DNA from: Streptomyces sp. MBT53
GTDB lineage: Bacteria; Actinomycetota; Actinomycetes; Streptomycetales; Streptomycetaceae
Length of the DNA: 64,000 bases
Direction: 5' to 3'
NCBI RefSeq assembly: GCF_016654115.1
Contig: NZ_JAEQAZ010000040.1
Location: 1-64,000, forward strand
In this document: positions 43,121 to 51,739 of the stretch, piece by piece
How positions within the stretch are numbered: position 1 is the stretch's first letter
How the letters are laid out: every line of letters begins with the position of its first letter
Notes under the pieces: generated by a model
Seen by the model: the letters and a program-made list of their open reading frames with translations, nothing else
What the model was told of the DNA's origin: nothing
Databases searched by the model: none
Made by a program: the position numbers and the translations under genes

Positions 43121-45559
43121 GTGGGTCGTCCCATGGACAACCAGTCCGCCGTCTCCGGTGCGGCACGAAGCACCGGAGTACCCGAGGACTTCGCGGTCGT
43201 CATCGATGCCGAACTGAACGTCATGGCATGGAGCGCCGGCGCCCGGGCCCTGCTGGGGCACTCGCCGGACGACGCCGTGGGCCGTCCGGCCGCCGACCTG
43301 CTCGCCACGGACCTGCCCCACTCCGCCGGCCGACGCCTGTCCGCCGGAGAACCCTGGACCAGCGACGTGGCACTGCGCCACCGCGACGGCGACCGGGTCG
43401 TCGCACGGCTGCGCGGCACCCCGCTGCCGACCGGTGAGACCCGCCCGCTCTGGCTCGTGACGGGCGCCGCGGTGACGTACGCCTCCGGCCCGAGCACGGC
43501 CGACGCCGCCGAACTGTGGGACCTGACGCTCGCGCAGCTCCCGCTGTCCGTCGCCGTCTACGACCGCGGGGCCCGGTTCGTGGCATGCAACCAGGTGATG
43601 AGCCAGGCGATGGGCCTGACCAGCGACGAGATGAAAGGTCTGACCCTCACCGAGATACAGGCGAGCCACGAGCAGATGGACCTTCTCCAGCGGCAGGTCC
43701 TGCGCACCGGGGACGCGATCCACAGCGAGCAGCAGCCGGGCCGGGCCCCGGGCGAGGTCCAGGACCATGCCTGGTCGGTCTATCTCACCCCGCTCAAGGA
43801 CCCGGGCGGCTCGGTGCGGGGCCTGTCGGCCCTGGTGATCGACACCACCGAGCAGTACTGGGCCAGACGCCGCCTTGAGGTGCTCAACGAAGCCAGTGCG
43901 CGCATCGGCAGCACCCTGGACGTGACGCGGACCGCGGAGGAACTCGCCGAGGTGGCCGTCACGGGAATCGCCGACTTCGTCGTCGTCGACCTTCTGGAGT
44001 CGGTCGTCCGCGGAGACGAACCGGAGCCGGTCCCGCCCACGGGACCGGTCGTCCTGTCCCGCTGTGCCCACGCCTCGGTGCTCCCGGGGTGCCCCGAGGC
44101 CGTGGTGCCGGTGGGCGAGACGGCCACCCGCCCCTCGCACTCCCCGGCGGCCTGGGCGCTGCGCACCGGCCGCGGCACCCTGCACCGCATGGGGGACCCG
44201 GTGCTCCGCGAGTGGCTGGCGGCGTCCCCGGCTCGCCGCGTGTCGGCCCGCCGGTACGGGATGCACTCGGTGCTGCTGGTCCCGCTGCGCGCCCGTGGCG
44301 TCACCCTGGGCCTGGTGTACCTGGTGCGGCACCGCACGCCGGAACCCTTCGGAGACGACGACCTGCTGCTGGCCGAGGAGATCGCCGCCAGAGCGGCCGT
44401 GAGCATCGACAACGCCCGGCGCTACACCCAGGAACGCCGCACCGCGCTCGCACTTCAGCGCAGCCTGCTGCCCGAGCGGCTGCCCTCCCCGACGGCCGTG
44501 GAGCTCGCCCACCGGTATCTGCCGGCGGGTTCCGCGAGCGGGGTGGGCGGCGACTGGTTCGACGTCATCCCCCTGTCCGGAGGACGGGTCGCCCTCGTGG
44601 TGGGTGACGTGGTCGGCCACGGCATCCACGCCTCCGCAACGATGGGCCGTCTGCGCACCGCGGTCCGCACACTCGCCGACGTCGACCTCGCCCCCGACGA
44701 ACTGCTCACCCAGCTCGACGACCTCGTCGTCCGGCTCGACCGGGAGGAGGGACCCGACGCCCGGGGATCGACGAGCGGTGCGTCGGGCGAGGTGGGCGCG
44801 ACGTGCCTGTACGCCGTCTACGACCCGGTCTCCCGCAGCTGCCGTCTGGCCCGCGCCGGTCATCCGCCGCCCGCCCTGGTGAGCCCCGACGGGACCGTGC
44901 GGTTCCTCGACCTGCCGGCAGGGCCGCCCCTGGGAGTGGGGGGCCTGCCGTTCGAAGCCGTCGAGGTGGAACTGTCGGAGGGCAGTGTGCTCGCCTTCTA
45001 CACCGACGGGCTGATCGAAGCCGCCGACCGGGACATCGACAAGGGACTGGGCCTGCTGCGGGACGCGCTGAGCCATCCACCTTGCGGGCTGGAAGACATC
45101 TGCGACCACGTGGTCCGCAAGGTGATACCGACCGCCCCCGCCGACGACATCGTGCTGCTCCTGGCCCGCACGTCCGCACTCGGTGCCGACCGGGTTCACA
45201 CCTGGCAGCTCCCCACGGACCCTGCCATCGTCGCCAGGGCCCGTCGGATGGCCGGCGATCAGCTGACGGCCTGGGGACTGGAAGAGCTGACCTTCGCCAC
45301 CGAACTCATAGTCAGCGAACTGGTCACCAACGCCATCCGCTACGGCGGCGCCCCCGTCGAACTGCGCCTCCTGCGCGGCGACGCACTCGTCTGCGAGGTT
45401 TCCGACGGCAGCAGCACCGCCCCGCACCTGCGGCGGGCCCGCTCCTTCGACGAGGGCGGACGCGGGCTCCTCCTCGTCGCCCAGCTCGCGGACCGCTGGG
45501 GCAGCCGGCAGACGCCCACCGGAAAGACCATCTGGGCGGAGCTGCCGCTGCCGACGTGA
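43121..45559 (+). CDS. PAS-GAF-SpoIIE phosphatase with C-terminal anti-sigma-type kinase domain
   Basis: A multidomain signalling protein of 812 residues. Two PAS domains (about 15-90 and 140-250) are followed by a GAF domain (about 260-445), a PP2C/SpoIIE phosphatase (about 460-680; metal-binding Asp in GGDWFDVIPLSGG and VVGDVVGHG, FYTDGLIEA, and DDIVLLLAR) and an HATPase_c domain (about 690-810; ELIVSELVTNAIRYGG, DEGGRGLLLV). Such proteins dephosphorylate anti-sigma antagonists and can also bind or phosphorylate them, so this one carries both opposing activities. GTG 43121 is chosen for AGGAAACGAGA just upstream; ATG 43133 is close. It is monocistronic as far as seen. Confidence 0.92.
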   Translation: MGRPMDNQSAVSGAARSTGVPEDFAVVIDAELNVMAWSAGARALLGHSPDDAVGRPAADLLATDLPHSAGRRLSAGEPWTSDVALRHRDGDRVVARLRGTPLPTGETRPLWLVTGAAVTYASGPSTADAAELWDLTLAQLPLSVAVYDRGARFVACNQVMSQAMGLTSDEMKGLTLTEIQASHEQMDLLQRQVLRTGDAIHSEQQPGRAPGEVQDHAWSVYLTPLKDPGGSVRGLSALVIDTTEQYWARRRLEVLNEASARIGSTLDVTRTAEELAEVAVTGIADFVVVDLLESVVRGDEPEPVPPTGPVVLSRCAHASVLPGCPEAVVPVGETATRPSHSPAAWALRTGRGTLHRMGDPVLREWLAASPARRVSARRYGMHSVLLVPLRARGVTLGLVYLVRHRTPEPFGDDDLLLAEEIAARAAVSIDNARRYTQERRTALALQRSLLPERLPSPTAVELAHRYLPAGSASGVGGDWFDVIPLSGGRVALVVGDVVGHGIHASATMGRLRTAVRTLADVDLAPDELLTQLDDLVVRLDREEGPDARGSTSGASGEVGATCLYAVYDPVSRSCRLARAGHPPPALVSPDGTVRFLDLPAGPPLGVGGLPFEAVEVELSEGSVLAFYTDGLIEAADRDIDKGLGLLRDALSHPPCGLEDICDHVVRKVIPTAPADDIVLLLARTSALGADRVHTWQLPTDPAIVARARRMAGDQLTAWGLEELTFATELIVSELVTNAIRYGGAPVELRLLRGDALVCEVSDGSSTAPHLRRARSFDEGGRGLLLVAQLADRWGSRQTPTGKTIWAELPLPT

Positions 45560-45871
45560 ACGTCCCCCGTTGTGTCGGCACTGCCGGGCTGGAGATCCTT
45601 GTGGCGGGTGGCGGCGTCAAGGCGTGCGCGGCGAGAGGCGAACTCCTGGGCGCCGACCATGGTCAACAGCGTCCCGATCGCCGACGGAAGGCCTCCTGCG
45701 ACTGCGCGCACGTCGCCCCTCCTCGCGACCAAGGAGGTGGCTCAGGCGTCTGGTCGCAAAGAACGGCACTGGTGCTGGTACTCCAGTTGCACTTCTCCAT
45801 GTTCCCTGGTCACGGGGCCCTTTCGGCGCCTGGTCGGCTGACGCCGCATCAGGCCGGTGGTGGTTCGTGAC
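45560..45871. other. Intergenic stretch with no supportable gene
   Basis: About 310 bases between the SpoIIE-type gene and the truncated epimerase-like gene. Open frames are present on the plus strand, but their composition is arginine-rich and they overlap the antisense of the next gene. No ribosome-binding site or motif supports them. Confidence 0.5.
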
Positions 45872-46561
45872 TCACTCGATCGGGGCGCGTGCGGCGCTGG
45901 CAGTGGCAGCGGCGGGCGATGCCTTGATGGCGGCGGCGCCAGCGGGACCACTCCAGCCGCCGCGCGGGCGACCGGTGCCGGGCCGAGGTATCAGCGACCT
46001 CGTCCTAGCGGGAGGACGCACGAGGAATCCGGCGCGATCGGTCGTGCTGTGCGCGATGTTGGCGATCCGCACGACGGAAGACCGCACTCCCTGCTCGGCG
46101 AGGCCGACCACGGCGGTTTCCACGACGTTGCGAGCCCGCAGGGTGCCCTTGTAGTCGTCGCCGCCGGGAAGGGCCGGGTCCTCCTCGGTGGCAGGCCGGC
46201 CCAGGTTACCTGGCGAGCCTATGCTCCCCGCCGCGACCAGCGGCTTTCCGGTTCCCGCCAGTGCCTCGCCGTACGCGAGCATGATCGGGAGCTCCGCGGC
46301 GGCCACGGCGTCGATCCCGCCGGAGAAAAGCAGATCCTGCCGGTGCGCGACGTGGACTACACCGTCGGAGTCCGCGGCAGCCTCCTTGAGCCCGTCGAGA
46401 TCCTCGAGGTCGCCGCGGCGCACCTTCGCGCCGAGCGCGGACAACGCCGCCGCGGCCGTGTCCGAGCGGGCCAGGCCGGTGACCTCATGTCCGGCGGCGA
46501 TGAGCTCGGGGACGATGTACGAACCGGAATGGCCGGTCCCACCGGTGACGAAAACGCGCAT
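45872..46561 (-). CDS. NAD(P)-binding epimerase-like SDR, C-terminus replaced
   Basis: Residues 1-180 or so are a normal extended-SDR: MRVFVTGGTGHSGSYIVPEL (Rossmann GxxGxxG), GDLEDLDGL, DGVVHVAH, and VVRIANIAHSTTDRAGFL. At that point relatives continue with a substrate domain of about 100 residues. Here about 45 residues of alanine/proline/arginine-rich sequence lead to the stop. The protein is therefore 229 aa instead of about 290 and probably inactive. ATG 46561 follows a strong AGGAGGAG. It is the last gene of a minus-strand redox cluster. Confidence 0.65.
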   Translation of the reverse strand: MRVFVTGGTGHSGSYIVPELIAAGHEVTGLARSDTAAAALSALGAKVRRGDLEDLDGLKEAAADSDGVVHVAHRQDLLFSGGIDAVAAAELPIMLAYGEALAGTGKPLVAAGSIGSPGNLGRPATEEDPALPGGDDYKGTLRARNVVETAVVGLAEQGVRSSVVRIANIAHSTTDRAGFLVRPPARTRSLIPRPGTGRPRGGWSGPAGAAAIKASPAAATASAARAPIE

Positions 46562-46749
46562 GGTGCTGCTCCTCCTGAGAGTAGGTCGAGTGGCTGCTTC
46601 TCCCCGTGCCGCAGATCCACTGGCGTGATGTGGCGCGAGACGTGGTGGTGCGGGTGCGCTCAGCCGCGAATGCTGACGCCGAGGAAGGTTCGGTGTGCCT
46701 GACGGAGTGTGCGACAAGGCCCAGTTGCGCCAGGGCGACGTCCTGCGGA

Positions 46750-46990
46750 GCTCGCGCCACTGGCGGCTGCCCGGTCTCAGATGCGCGTCGGCGGGGGCGG
46801 CCTCGGCGATCTCCTGCGCGCCGGAACTGCCGTCAGGGGTGGCAAAGCCCTGGAAACCGGGGAGACGGGGTTGGTGATGTCGATGATGACCTTGCCCTGC
46901 AAGTACGTCCCCGTACTCACTCACCACCGCCGCCTCGCCGACCCAGGGCACGGCGAGGACAACGATCTCCCCGGCCGGGTCACCCGTTGA
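46750..46990 (-). pseudogene. Fragment of an F420-dependent NADP-oxidoreductase-like gene
   Basis: The fragment reads DPAGEIVVLAVPWVGEAAVV, then SEYGDVLAG, shifts frame to KVIIDITNPVSPVSR, and shifts back to SGAQEIAEAAPADAHL. This is the middle of the same family as the intact gene at 47037-47660 (compare VVAEYGDALAGKVVVDISNP). Both the N-terminal cofactor loop and the C-terminal domain are missing. It is a decayed tandem paralogue. Confidence 0.7.
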
Positions 46991-47036
46991 ACAGGGCGCA
47001 CGGCGCCCTGTTCGCCGACTCCTCGGCCCAGGGGGC

Positions 47037-47660
47037 TCAGCCGGTGAATTCGTTGACGCCGAGGGCGAAGTCCCAGTGGCCAACCCCGTTGCCGGCGAGG
47101 CCCATGGTGACCAAGCCCATTCCTTCCAGCCAGTGCGCCATTTTCAGGCCGCCGACGTCCAGCGGGCGCAGCCCGAGGCTTTCGACGAATGCCCCCACGC
47201 CCGCCTTGGCCCGCGCACTGTCACCGGCGATGAAGACGTTGGGCCGGCCCTTGTCCAGGACATTGCGGAAGATGGTGTTGAAGGCCTTCACCACGCTGGC
47301 GCCGGCCGGGGCCACCTTGGCGACCTCCTGCGCGATCGAGGTCTCCTCGCCGTGGGCGAGTCCGTCGAACGCGGCGTTGAAGGGGTTGCTGATGTCGACG
47401 ACGACCTTGCCCGCGAGGGCGTCCCCGTACTCGGCGACGACCGGAACGACACCGTCGTACAGCAGAGCCGTGATGACGATGTCCCCGGCCGGAACGGCGC
47501 CCCACTTGCCCGTCGTCGCGCCGCCGCCCAGAGCCTTGGCCAGGTCATCGGCCTTGGACTGATCGCGGCCCATGACCTCGACGGTGTTGCCGCCCGCCAG
47601 GGCGAGCGTGCCGATGGTACGGGCCATGTTGCCCGTACCGATGAGGGTGATGCTGCTCAT
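47037..47660 (-). CDS. NADPH-dependent F420 reductase-like protein
   Basis: A 207-aa protein of the NADP oxidoreductase/coenzyme-F420-dependent family. A Rossmann start (SITLIGTGNMARTIGTLALA) is followed by VVVDISNPFNAAFDG and VKAFNTIFRNVL. Family members transfer hydride between NADPH and F420 or act as related small reductases, and short versions like this are often of unknown substrate. ATG 47660 follows GAGGGC. It lies 86 bases downstream of an SDR on the same strand, and both are probably controlled by the divergent LysR regulator. Confidence 0.82.
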   Translation of the reverse strand: MSSITLIGTGNMARTIGTLALAGGNTVEVMGRDQSKADDLAKALGGGATTGKWGAVPAGDIVITALLYDGVVPVVAEYGDALAGKVVVDISNPFNAAFDGLAHGEETSIAQEVAKVAPAGASVVKAFNTIFRNVLDKGRPNVFIAGDSARAKAGVGAFVESLGLRPLDVGGLKMAHWLEGMGLVTMGLAGNGVGHWDFALGVNEFTG

Positions 47661-47746
47661 GAGGTGTGCCCTCTTTCTGTGCTCAAGGTGTCGTTGTGGC
47701 GACCAGGGCGTTGCGGGATGCGCCCGCGGCATTCCTGGTGGGTGGG

Positions 47747-48487
47747 TCAGATGGCAGTGGTGCCACCGTCGGCGACCAGTTCCAGGCCGTTGACGTAGCT
47801 GGAGTCGTCGGAGGCGAGGAACAGGGCGACGGCGGCGATCTCTTCGGGGCGGCCCATCTTTCCGCGGGGGATGAGGGACTCGAATGCGGCCTTGGCCGCC
47901 TCGTCGAACAGTTCCTCCTGTTTGGCGGTGGCGACCTGACCGGGGGTCAGGACGTTGACCCGGATCCCGCGGTCGCGCAGTTCGTTGAGCCAGACGCGGG
48001 CCCAGGCCTGCTGGACGGCCTTGCTTCCCGCGTAGAGGCTCCAGTCGGGGAAGGCGCCGAGGGACGCATTGGATCCGGTCATGAAGATCGAGCCGTTGTC
48101 GTTGATCAGCGGCAGTGCCTTCTGCACGGCGAACAGGGTGCCGCGCGCGTTGAGCCAGAAGGCGCGGTGGAACTGGTCCTCGGTGATCTCGCCGAGGACG
48201 GCGGGTTCGCCCGTCCCGGCGCTGGCCCACAGCACGTCGATCGAGCCCTTTTCCCGCTTGACGGTGTCGTACAAGCGGTCCAGGTCGTCCAGTTCGGCCG
48301 CGTCGCCCTGTACGGCGGTGACATTGCGGCCGATCAGCTTGACCGCATCGTCCAATGCTTCCTGCCGCCGGGCCTGGATGAAGACGTGCGCCCCTTCCTC
48401 GACGAACAGTTTTGCGCCGGCCAGTGCCAAGCCGGTGGATCCGCCGGTAATCACCGCTACCTTGCCATCGAGCTTTCCCACGATCAC
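47747..48487 (-). CDS. Short-chain dehydrogenase/reductase
   Basis: A 246-aa classical SDR: GGSTGLALAGAKLF cofactor loop (GGSTGLA instead of the common GxxxGIG), the NNAG region replaced by WASAG, catalytic Tyr and Lys in YAGSK, and the end SYVNGLELVADGGTTAI. The altered NNAG and loop motifs are seen in a branch of bacterial SDRs, so activity is still likely. GTG 48487 gives the longest frame, but a GTG six bases in is better spaced from GGAG. It is divergent from a LysR regulator. Confidence 0.87.
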   Translation of the reverse strand: MIVGKLDGKVAVITGGSTGLALAGAKLFVEEGAHVFIQARRQEALDDAVKLIGRNVTAVQGDAAELDDLDRLYDTVKREKGSIDVLWASAGTGEPAVLGEITEDQFHRAFWLNARGTLFAVQKALPLINDNGSIFMTGSNASLGAFPDWSLYAGSKAVQQAWARVWLNELRDRGIRVNVLTPGQVATAKQEELFDEAAKAAFESLIPRGKMGRPEEIAAVALFLASDDSSYVNGLELVADGGTTAI

Positions 48488-48532
48488 TCCGTTGAATTAA
48501 TGGGCATCCGAATCAAATTCACTGGGTACCTA

Positions 48533-48554
48533 TTCAGGCTGCCATTGTCCTGAG
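48533..48554. promoter_or_regulatory. Candidate LysR binding site
   Basis: TTCAGG and CCTGAG flank CTGCCATTGT, giving the dyad TCAGG-N10-CCTGA (48534-48553) between the divergent SDR and LysR genes. Its position and half-site spacing fit a LysR-type T-N11-A operator. Confidence 0.55.
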
Positions 48555-48619
48555 TGGGTGTCCAAGACTTCTTTTGGTCGCGGTGATACCCTGAAGGCAT
48601 CACCGGACTGGGAGACGCC

Positions 48620-49531
48620 ATGGATCTGGACCTGCGCAAATTGCGCTACTTCGCCGCCGTGGCCGACCGGTTGCACTTCGGCCGCGCCGCCGAAGAGCTG
48701 CATATCGCGCAGCCGGTGCTCAGCCGGCAGATCCGCGCGCTCGAGCAGGATCTCGGCGCCTCGCTGTTCACCAGGGATCGCCACGGCGTCGCGCTGACCG
48801 ACGCGGGCCGACAACTGCTGGTCGACGCCGGTCCGCTGCTCGCCTCCGCGCATGCGGTCCGCCGCCGGGTGTCCGTGGCCGCCCGCGGCAGCCGGCGGCT
48901 GATGGTCGGTTTCCGGGCCGGCATCCCCGTCATCCCGGCGGCACGTGCGTTCGAGGCCCGGCACCCGGACGTGGTCGTGGACGTGCAGCGGATCGAAGGG
49001 GACGACCAGGGCCCGATGCTTCTCGACGGCCGCATCGACATCGGCTATGTGCGGCTGCCCATCGACGAGGCCGGACTGCACGTCACGCCGCTGTACACCG
49101 AGCCGCGGGTGGCGGTGCTGCCCGCCGGCCACCGGCTGGCCGGCAAGGAGGAGGTCACCGAGGCGGACCTGGTCGGCGAACCCCTGGTCTGGCATGCCGA
49201 CCCGGCCACTCAGCCCACCAGGCGCCCGCACCCCAACGCCGGATACCTGGCTCGCGGGGTGGACGAGACGCTCGAGCATGTAGCGGCCGGCCGGGGCATC
49301 TCGTTCCTGGCCCGTTCGGCGACCGTGTTCTACTCACATCCGAACATCATCTATGTGCCCATCCCGGAACTGACGCCCGACCAGGTGTGCCTCGCGGTGG
49401 CGGCATCGCAGACCTCGCCAGTGGTCGATGACTTCATCACCGCCGCTCAGGAGACGGCCGAGATCACGGCAGAATGTGGAAACTATGAAATGTGGCAGCC
49501 TGGAATCGATGCCGTTTCACAGCAGAGGTGA
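48620..49531 (+). CDS. LysR-family transcriptional regulator
   Basis: A 303-aa LysR protein. The winged helix-turn-helix is at residues 1-60 (LRYFAAVADRLHFGRAAEEL, then QPVLSRQIRALEQDLG). The effector-binding domain follows (about 90-295), with GIGYVR-like DIGYVRLPIDE and AAGRGISFLARSATV. ATG 48620 follows GGGAGACGCC. It is divergent from the SDR at 47747-48487, the normal arrangement for LysR activators and their targets. Confidence 0.93.
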   Translation: MDLDLRKLRYFAAVADRLHFGRAAEELHIAQPVLSRQIRALEQDLGASLFTRDRHGVALTDAGRQLLVDAGPLLASAHAVRRRVSVAARGSRRLMVGFRAGIPVIPAARAFEARHPDVVVDVQRIEGDDQGPMLLDGRIDIGYVRLPIDEAGLHVTPLYTEPRVAVLPAGHRLAGKEEVTEADLVGEPLVWHADPATQPTRRPHPNAGYLARGVDETLEHVAAGRGISFLARSATVFYSHPNIIYVPIPELTPDQVCLAVAASQTSPVVDDFITAAQETAEITAECGNYEMWQPGIDAVSQQR

Positions 49532-49728
49532 GCAGTCCGCCCGACTAAAACAGTGCCGACAGGGGTCACACACCCGCAGCAATTGCGAAGGCATTGAGCT
49601 CGGGGATGGAGCGAAGTAGGCGCACCGTGAGCATCAATATCGTCGCGCGACCACTTCTGGAATGATGAAAATCATGAACTCGTAGAATTCATCAAAGGAA
49701 TTTTCGATCAATTCGGGCGCGGGCGACC
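49532..49728. other. AT-rich intergenic patch
   Basis: Between the convergent LysR and MerR genes. From about 49620 to 49715 the base composition drops sharply (AGAATTCATCAAAGG, AATTTTCGATCAATTC) relative to the genome. No gene, clean hairpin or tRNA was seen. It may be a foreign remnant or simply a spacer. Confidence 0.5.
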
Positions 49729-50100
49729 TCATGCCGCGGTCCTACGGGTGTCGCGATGGGCCTGAGCCGCGGCGATCAGACCGTCGAGGGAGTCACGAGT
49801 GCCGAGAAGCTCCACGATGTGGGTGGAAAGCCGGTCACGTTCCTTGGCCATGCGTTCCAGTGCGGCGTCGGAGTTCTCGTCGCTGGGCGCGTCCCTGCAC
49901 GGCATCAGTTCCAGGATGGTGCGGCTGGACAGCCCGGCCACGTACAGGCGCTGGATGAAGACGACCCGCTCGATGTCGCCGTCCGCGTAGTGCCGCTGCC
50001 CTCCGGTGCTGCGGGTGCTCGTGAGCAGGTTCTGCTCCTCGTAGTAGCGCAGTGAACGGACACTCACCCCGGTCCGCGCCGCGAGTTCACCGATCCGCAT
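49729..50100 (-). CDS. MerR-family transcriptional regulator
   Basis: A 123-aa MerR protein: RIGELAARTGVSVRSLRYYE (helix-turn-helix), the wing TSTRSTGGQRHYADGD, then a dimerisation coiled coil (about 75-115). It has no cysteine pair in the C-terminal part, so a metal sensor is unlikely. An electrophile- or drug-type signal fits better. ATG 50100 follows GGGAGGGTGAG. It is divergent from an ene-reductase whose promoter has the long spacer typical of MerR control. Confidence 0.9.
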   Translation of the reverse strand: MRIGELAARTGVSVRSLRYYEEQNLLTSTRSTGGQRHYADGDIERVVFIQRLYVAGLSSRTILELMPCRDAPSDENSDAALERMAKERDRLSTHIVELLGTRDSLDGLIAAAQAHRDTRRTAA

Positions 50101-50134
50101 CTCACCCTCCCGGTGGTGCCCCCGCCCCAGGGGC

Positions 50135-50166
50135 TTGCCCCTCACACTGATGTCAGGTTCTAGCGT
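50135..50166 (+). promoter_or_regulatory. MerR-type promoter of the ene-reductase gene
   Basis: TTGCCC (50135-50140) and TAGCGT (50161-50166) are separated by 20 bp. The spacer holds the imperfect dyad CTCACA-CTGA-TGTCAG (50141-50156). An over-long spacer with a central dyad is the hallmark of promoters activated by MerR proteins through DNA twisting. Confidence 0.6.
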
Positions 50167-50219
50167 ACCTGTCGGGCCCGCCGTTCCTGGGCCTTCCACC
50201 CGTACGAAGGAGATGTGGC

Positions 50220-51302
50220 ATGACCGGCAGGACCACGCTGTTCGACCGCTACCGCCTGAGCGGTCTGGAGCTGCCCAACCGGGTGGTGATGGCTCCGATG
50301 ACCCGGGGCCGGGCGGCGGCCGGGAGCCTTGCCACCCCGTCCATGGCGATCTACTACGCCCAGCGGGCCACCGCCGGTCTGATCGTCACCGAGGGCGTGC
50401 AGCCCAGCCTGGTCGGGCAGTCCAACCCGGGCACCCCGGGCCTGTACACCGACGAGCACGTGGCCTCCTGGCGGCCCGTCACCGACGCCGTGCACACCAA
50501 CGGCGGGCGGATCTTCGCCCAGATCATGCACGGCGGCCGGGTCTCGCACCCCGAGACCACGGGCCTGCAACCGGTCGGACCCTCGGCGGTGGCGGCCGCG
50601 GGCGACGTGTTCACCCCGACCGGGCCTCGACCCGCGCCCGTCCCCCGCGCCCTGAACCTCTCCGAGGTGCCCGAACAGGCCCGCTCCTACGCCGAGACCG
50701 CCCGGCGCGCCGTCGACGCCGGCTTCGACGGCGTCGAACTGCACGGCGCGAACGGCTACTTGATCTCACAGTTCCTGTCGTCCAACGCCAATCTGCGCAC
50801 CGACTCCTACGGCGGCCCGATCGCCCACCGCATCCGCTTCGCCGTCGAGGCGGTCGCCGCCACCGTCGACGCCATAGGCGCCGGCCGCACCGCGATCCGG
50901 CTCTCCCCAGGCGGCACCTTCTGGGGCGTCGAGGAGAGGGAGGTGCCGGAGCTGTACGGGGCCCTGCTCGCCGAACTCGCCCGCTTCGACCTCGCCTACG
51001 TCCACCTGGAGGCGACCGCCGAGGAGGAGGTGCTGGTGGGACTGCGCCGCGCGTGGCCAGGCAGCCTGGTCATGAACCCGGCGGTACCGATGGGCCCCAA
51101 GCAGGCCGACCGGGCCGCAGCCGACCGCTGGCTGGGCCTGGGCGCGGATCTGATCAGCTTCGGCCGCGCCTTCCTCGCCAACCCCGACCTGGTGGAACGG
51201 CTGCGTACCGGACTGCCCGTCGCGCCCGACGACCCGGCCACGTACTACCAGGGCGGCGACTCGGGCTATCTCACCTACCCCGCCTACCAGTACGCCGCCT
51301 GA
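50220..51302 (+). CDS. Old-yellow-enzyme family ene-reductase
   Basis: A 360-aa FMN-dependent alkene reductase (OYE/NemA type). The TIM barrel shows NRVVMAPMTRGRA, QIMHGGRVSHPET, VELHGANGYLISQFLSSNAN (the HGANGYL family motif), DSYGGPIAHRIRF and DLISFGRAFLANPDLV. It reduces activated C=C bonds of quinones, maleimides or nitro compounds with NAD(P)H. ATG follows AAGGAGATG. It is the first gene of a two-gene unit controlled by the divergent MerR protein, which suggests an electrophile-detoxification response. Confidence 0.93.
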   Translation: MTGRTTLFDRYRLSGLELPNRVVMAPMTRGRAAAGSLATPSMAIYYAQRATAGLIVTEGVQPSLVGQSNPGTPGLYTDEHVASWRPVTDAVHTNGGRIFAQIMHGGRVSHPETTGLQPVGPSAVAAAGDVFTPTGPRPAPVPRALNLSEVPEQARSYAETARRAVDAGFDGVELHGANGYLISQFLSSNANLRTDSYGGPIAHRIRFAVEAVAATVDAIGAGRTAIRLSPGGTFWGVEEREVPELYGALLAELARFDLAYVHLEATAEEEVLVGLRRAWPGSLVMNPAVPMGPKQADRAAADRWLGLGADLISFGRAFLANPDLVERLRTGLPVAPDDPATYYQGGDSGYLTYPAYQYAA

Positions 51303-51327
51303 CCGACACGAAGGACGAGAAAGAACC

Positions 51328-51666
51328 ATGAATGCGCTGAACAAGCCCCAGGAAGACGCCCGGACGACCGTCATCATCGCCGGCCGCGTCTTCGTTCCCG
51401 TCGAGGAGGTCGAGACGTTCGTCGCCGAGGCACGCGCGACCTCGTACCCGCTCGCCGCGGCGAATCCGGGGAACGTGCTGATGTCGTTCTGCGTGGAGGA
51501 CGCGGCGACCGGAGCCGTCACGGTACTGGAGCAGTGGACGTCCCAGGAGGCCCTCGACCAGCACGTGGCCACACCGGAGATCACGGCGCTGCTCACCGAA
51601 TGGGGCCCGCGGATACGCAATGAGGTGCGCAGGTTCGACGCCGACGAGAAGAATCGCCGATCCTGA
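51328..51666 (+). CDS. ABM-domain (quinol monooxygenase-like) protein
   Basis: A 112-aa single-domain protein of the antibiotic-biosynthesis-monooxygenase fold: VIIAGRVFVPVEEVETFVAE, LMSFCVED, VLEQWTSQEALDQHVATPEI. Small ABM proteins oxidise quinols or similar aromatics without a cofactor. It lies 25 bases behind the ene-reductase in the same unit, consistent with a paired quinone/quinol chemistry. Start ATG is preceded by AGGACGAGAAAGAA. Confidence 0.87.
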   Translation: MNALNKPQEDARTTVIIAGRVFVPVEEVETFVAEARATSYPLAAANPGNVLMSFCVEDAATGAVTVLEQWTSQEALDQHVATPEITALLTEWGPRIRNEVRRFDADEKNRRS

Positions 51667-51739
51667 GCCGAGCCGGGTCAGGCGGGTGACAGCGGCCGCC
51701 GCCGCGAACATGTCGGCGACCGCCACAACACCCGGGCGA

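Noticed and set aside
43103..45427. 774-aa minus-strand open frame opposite the SpoIIE gene
   Set aside because: No motif, and the plus-strand product has five recognised domains.
49620..49720. AT-rich patch as a possible attachment site or origin
   Set aside because: No tRNA, no repeated core and no DnaA-box cluster were found; only composition is unusual.
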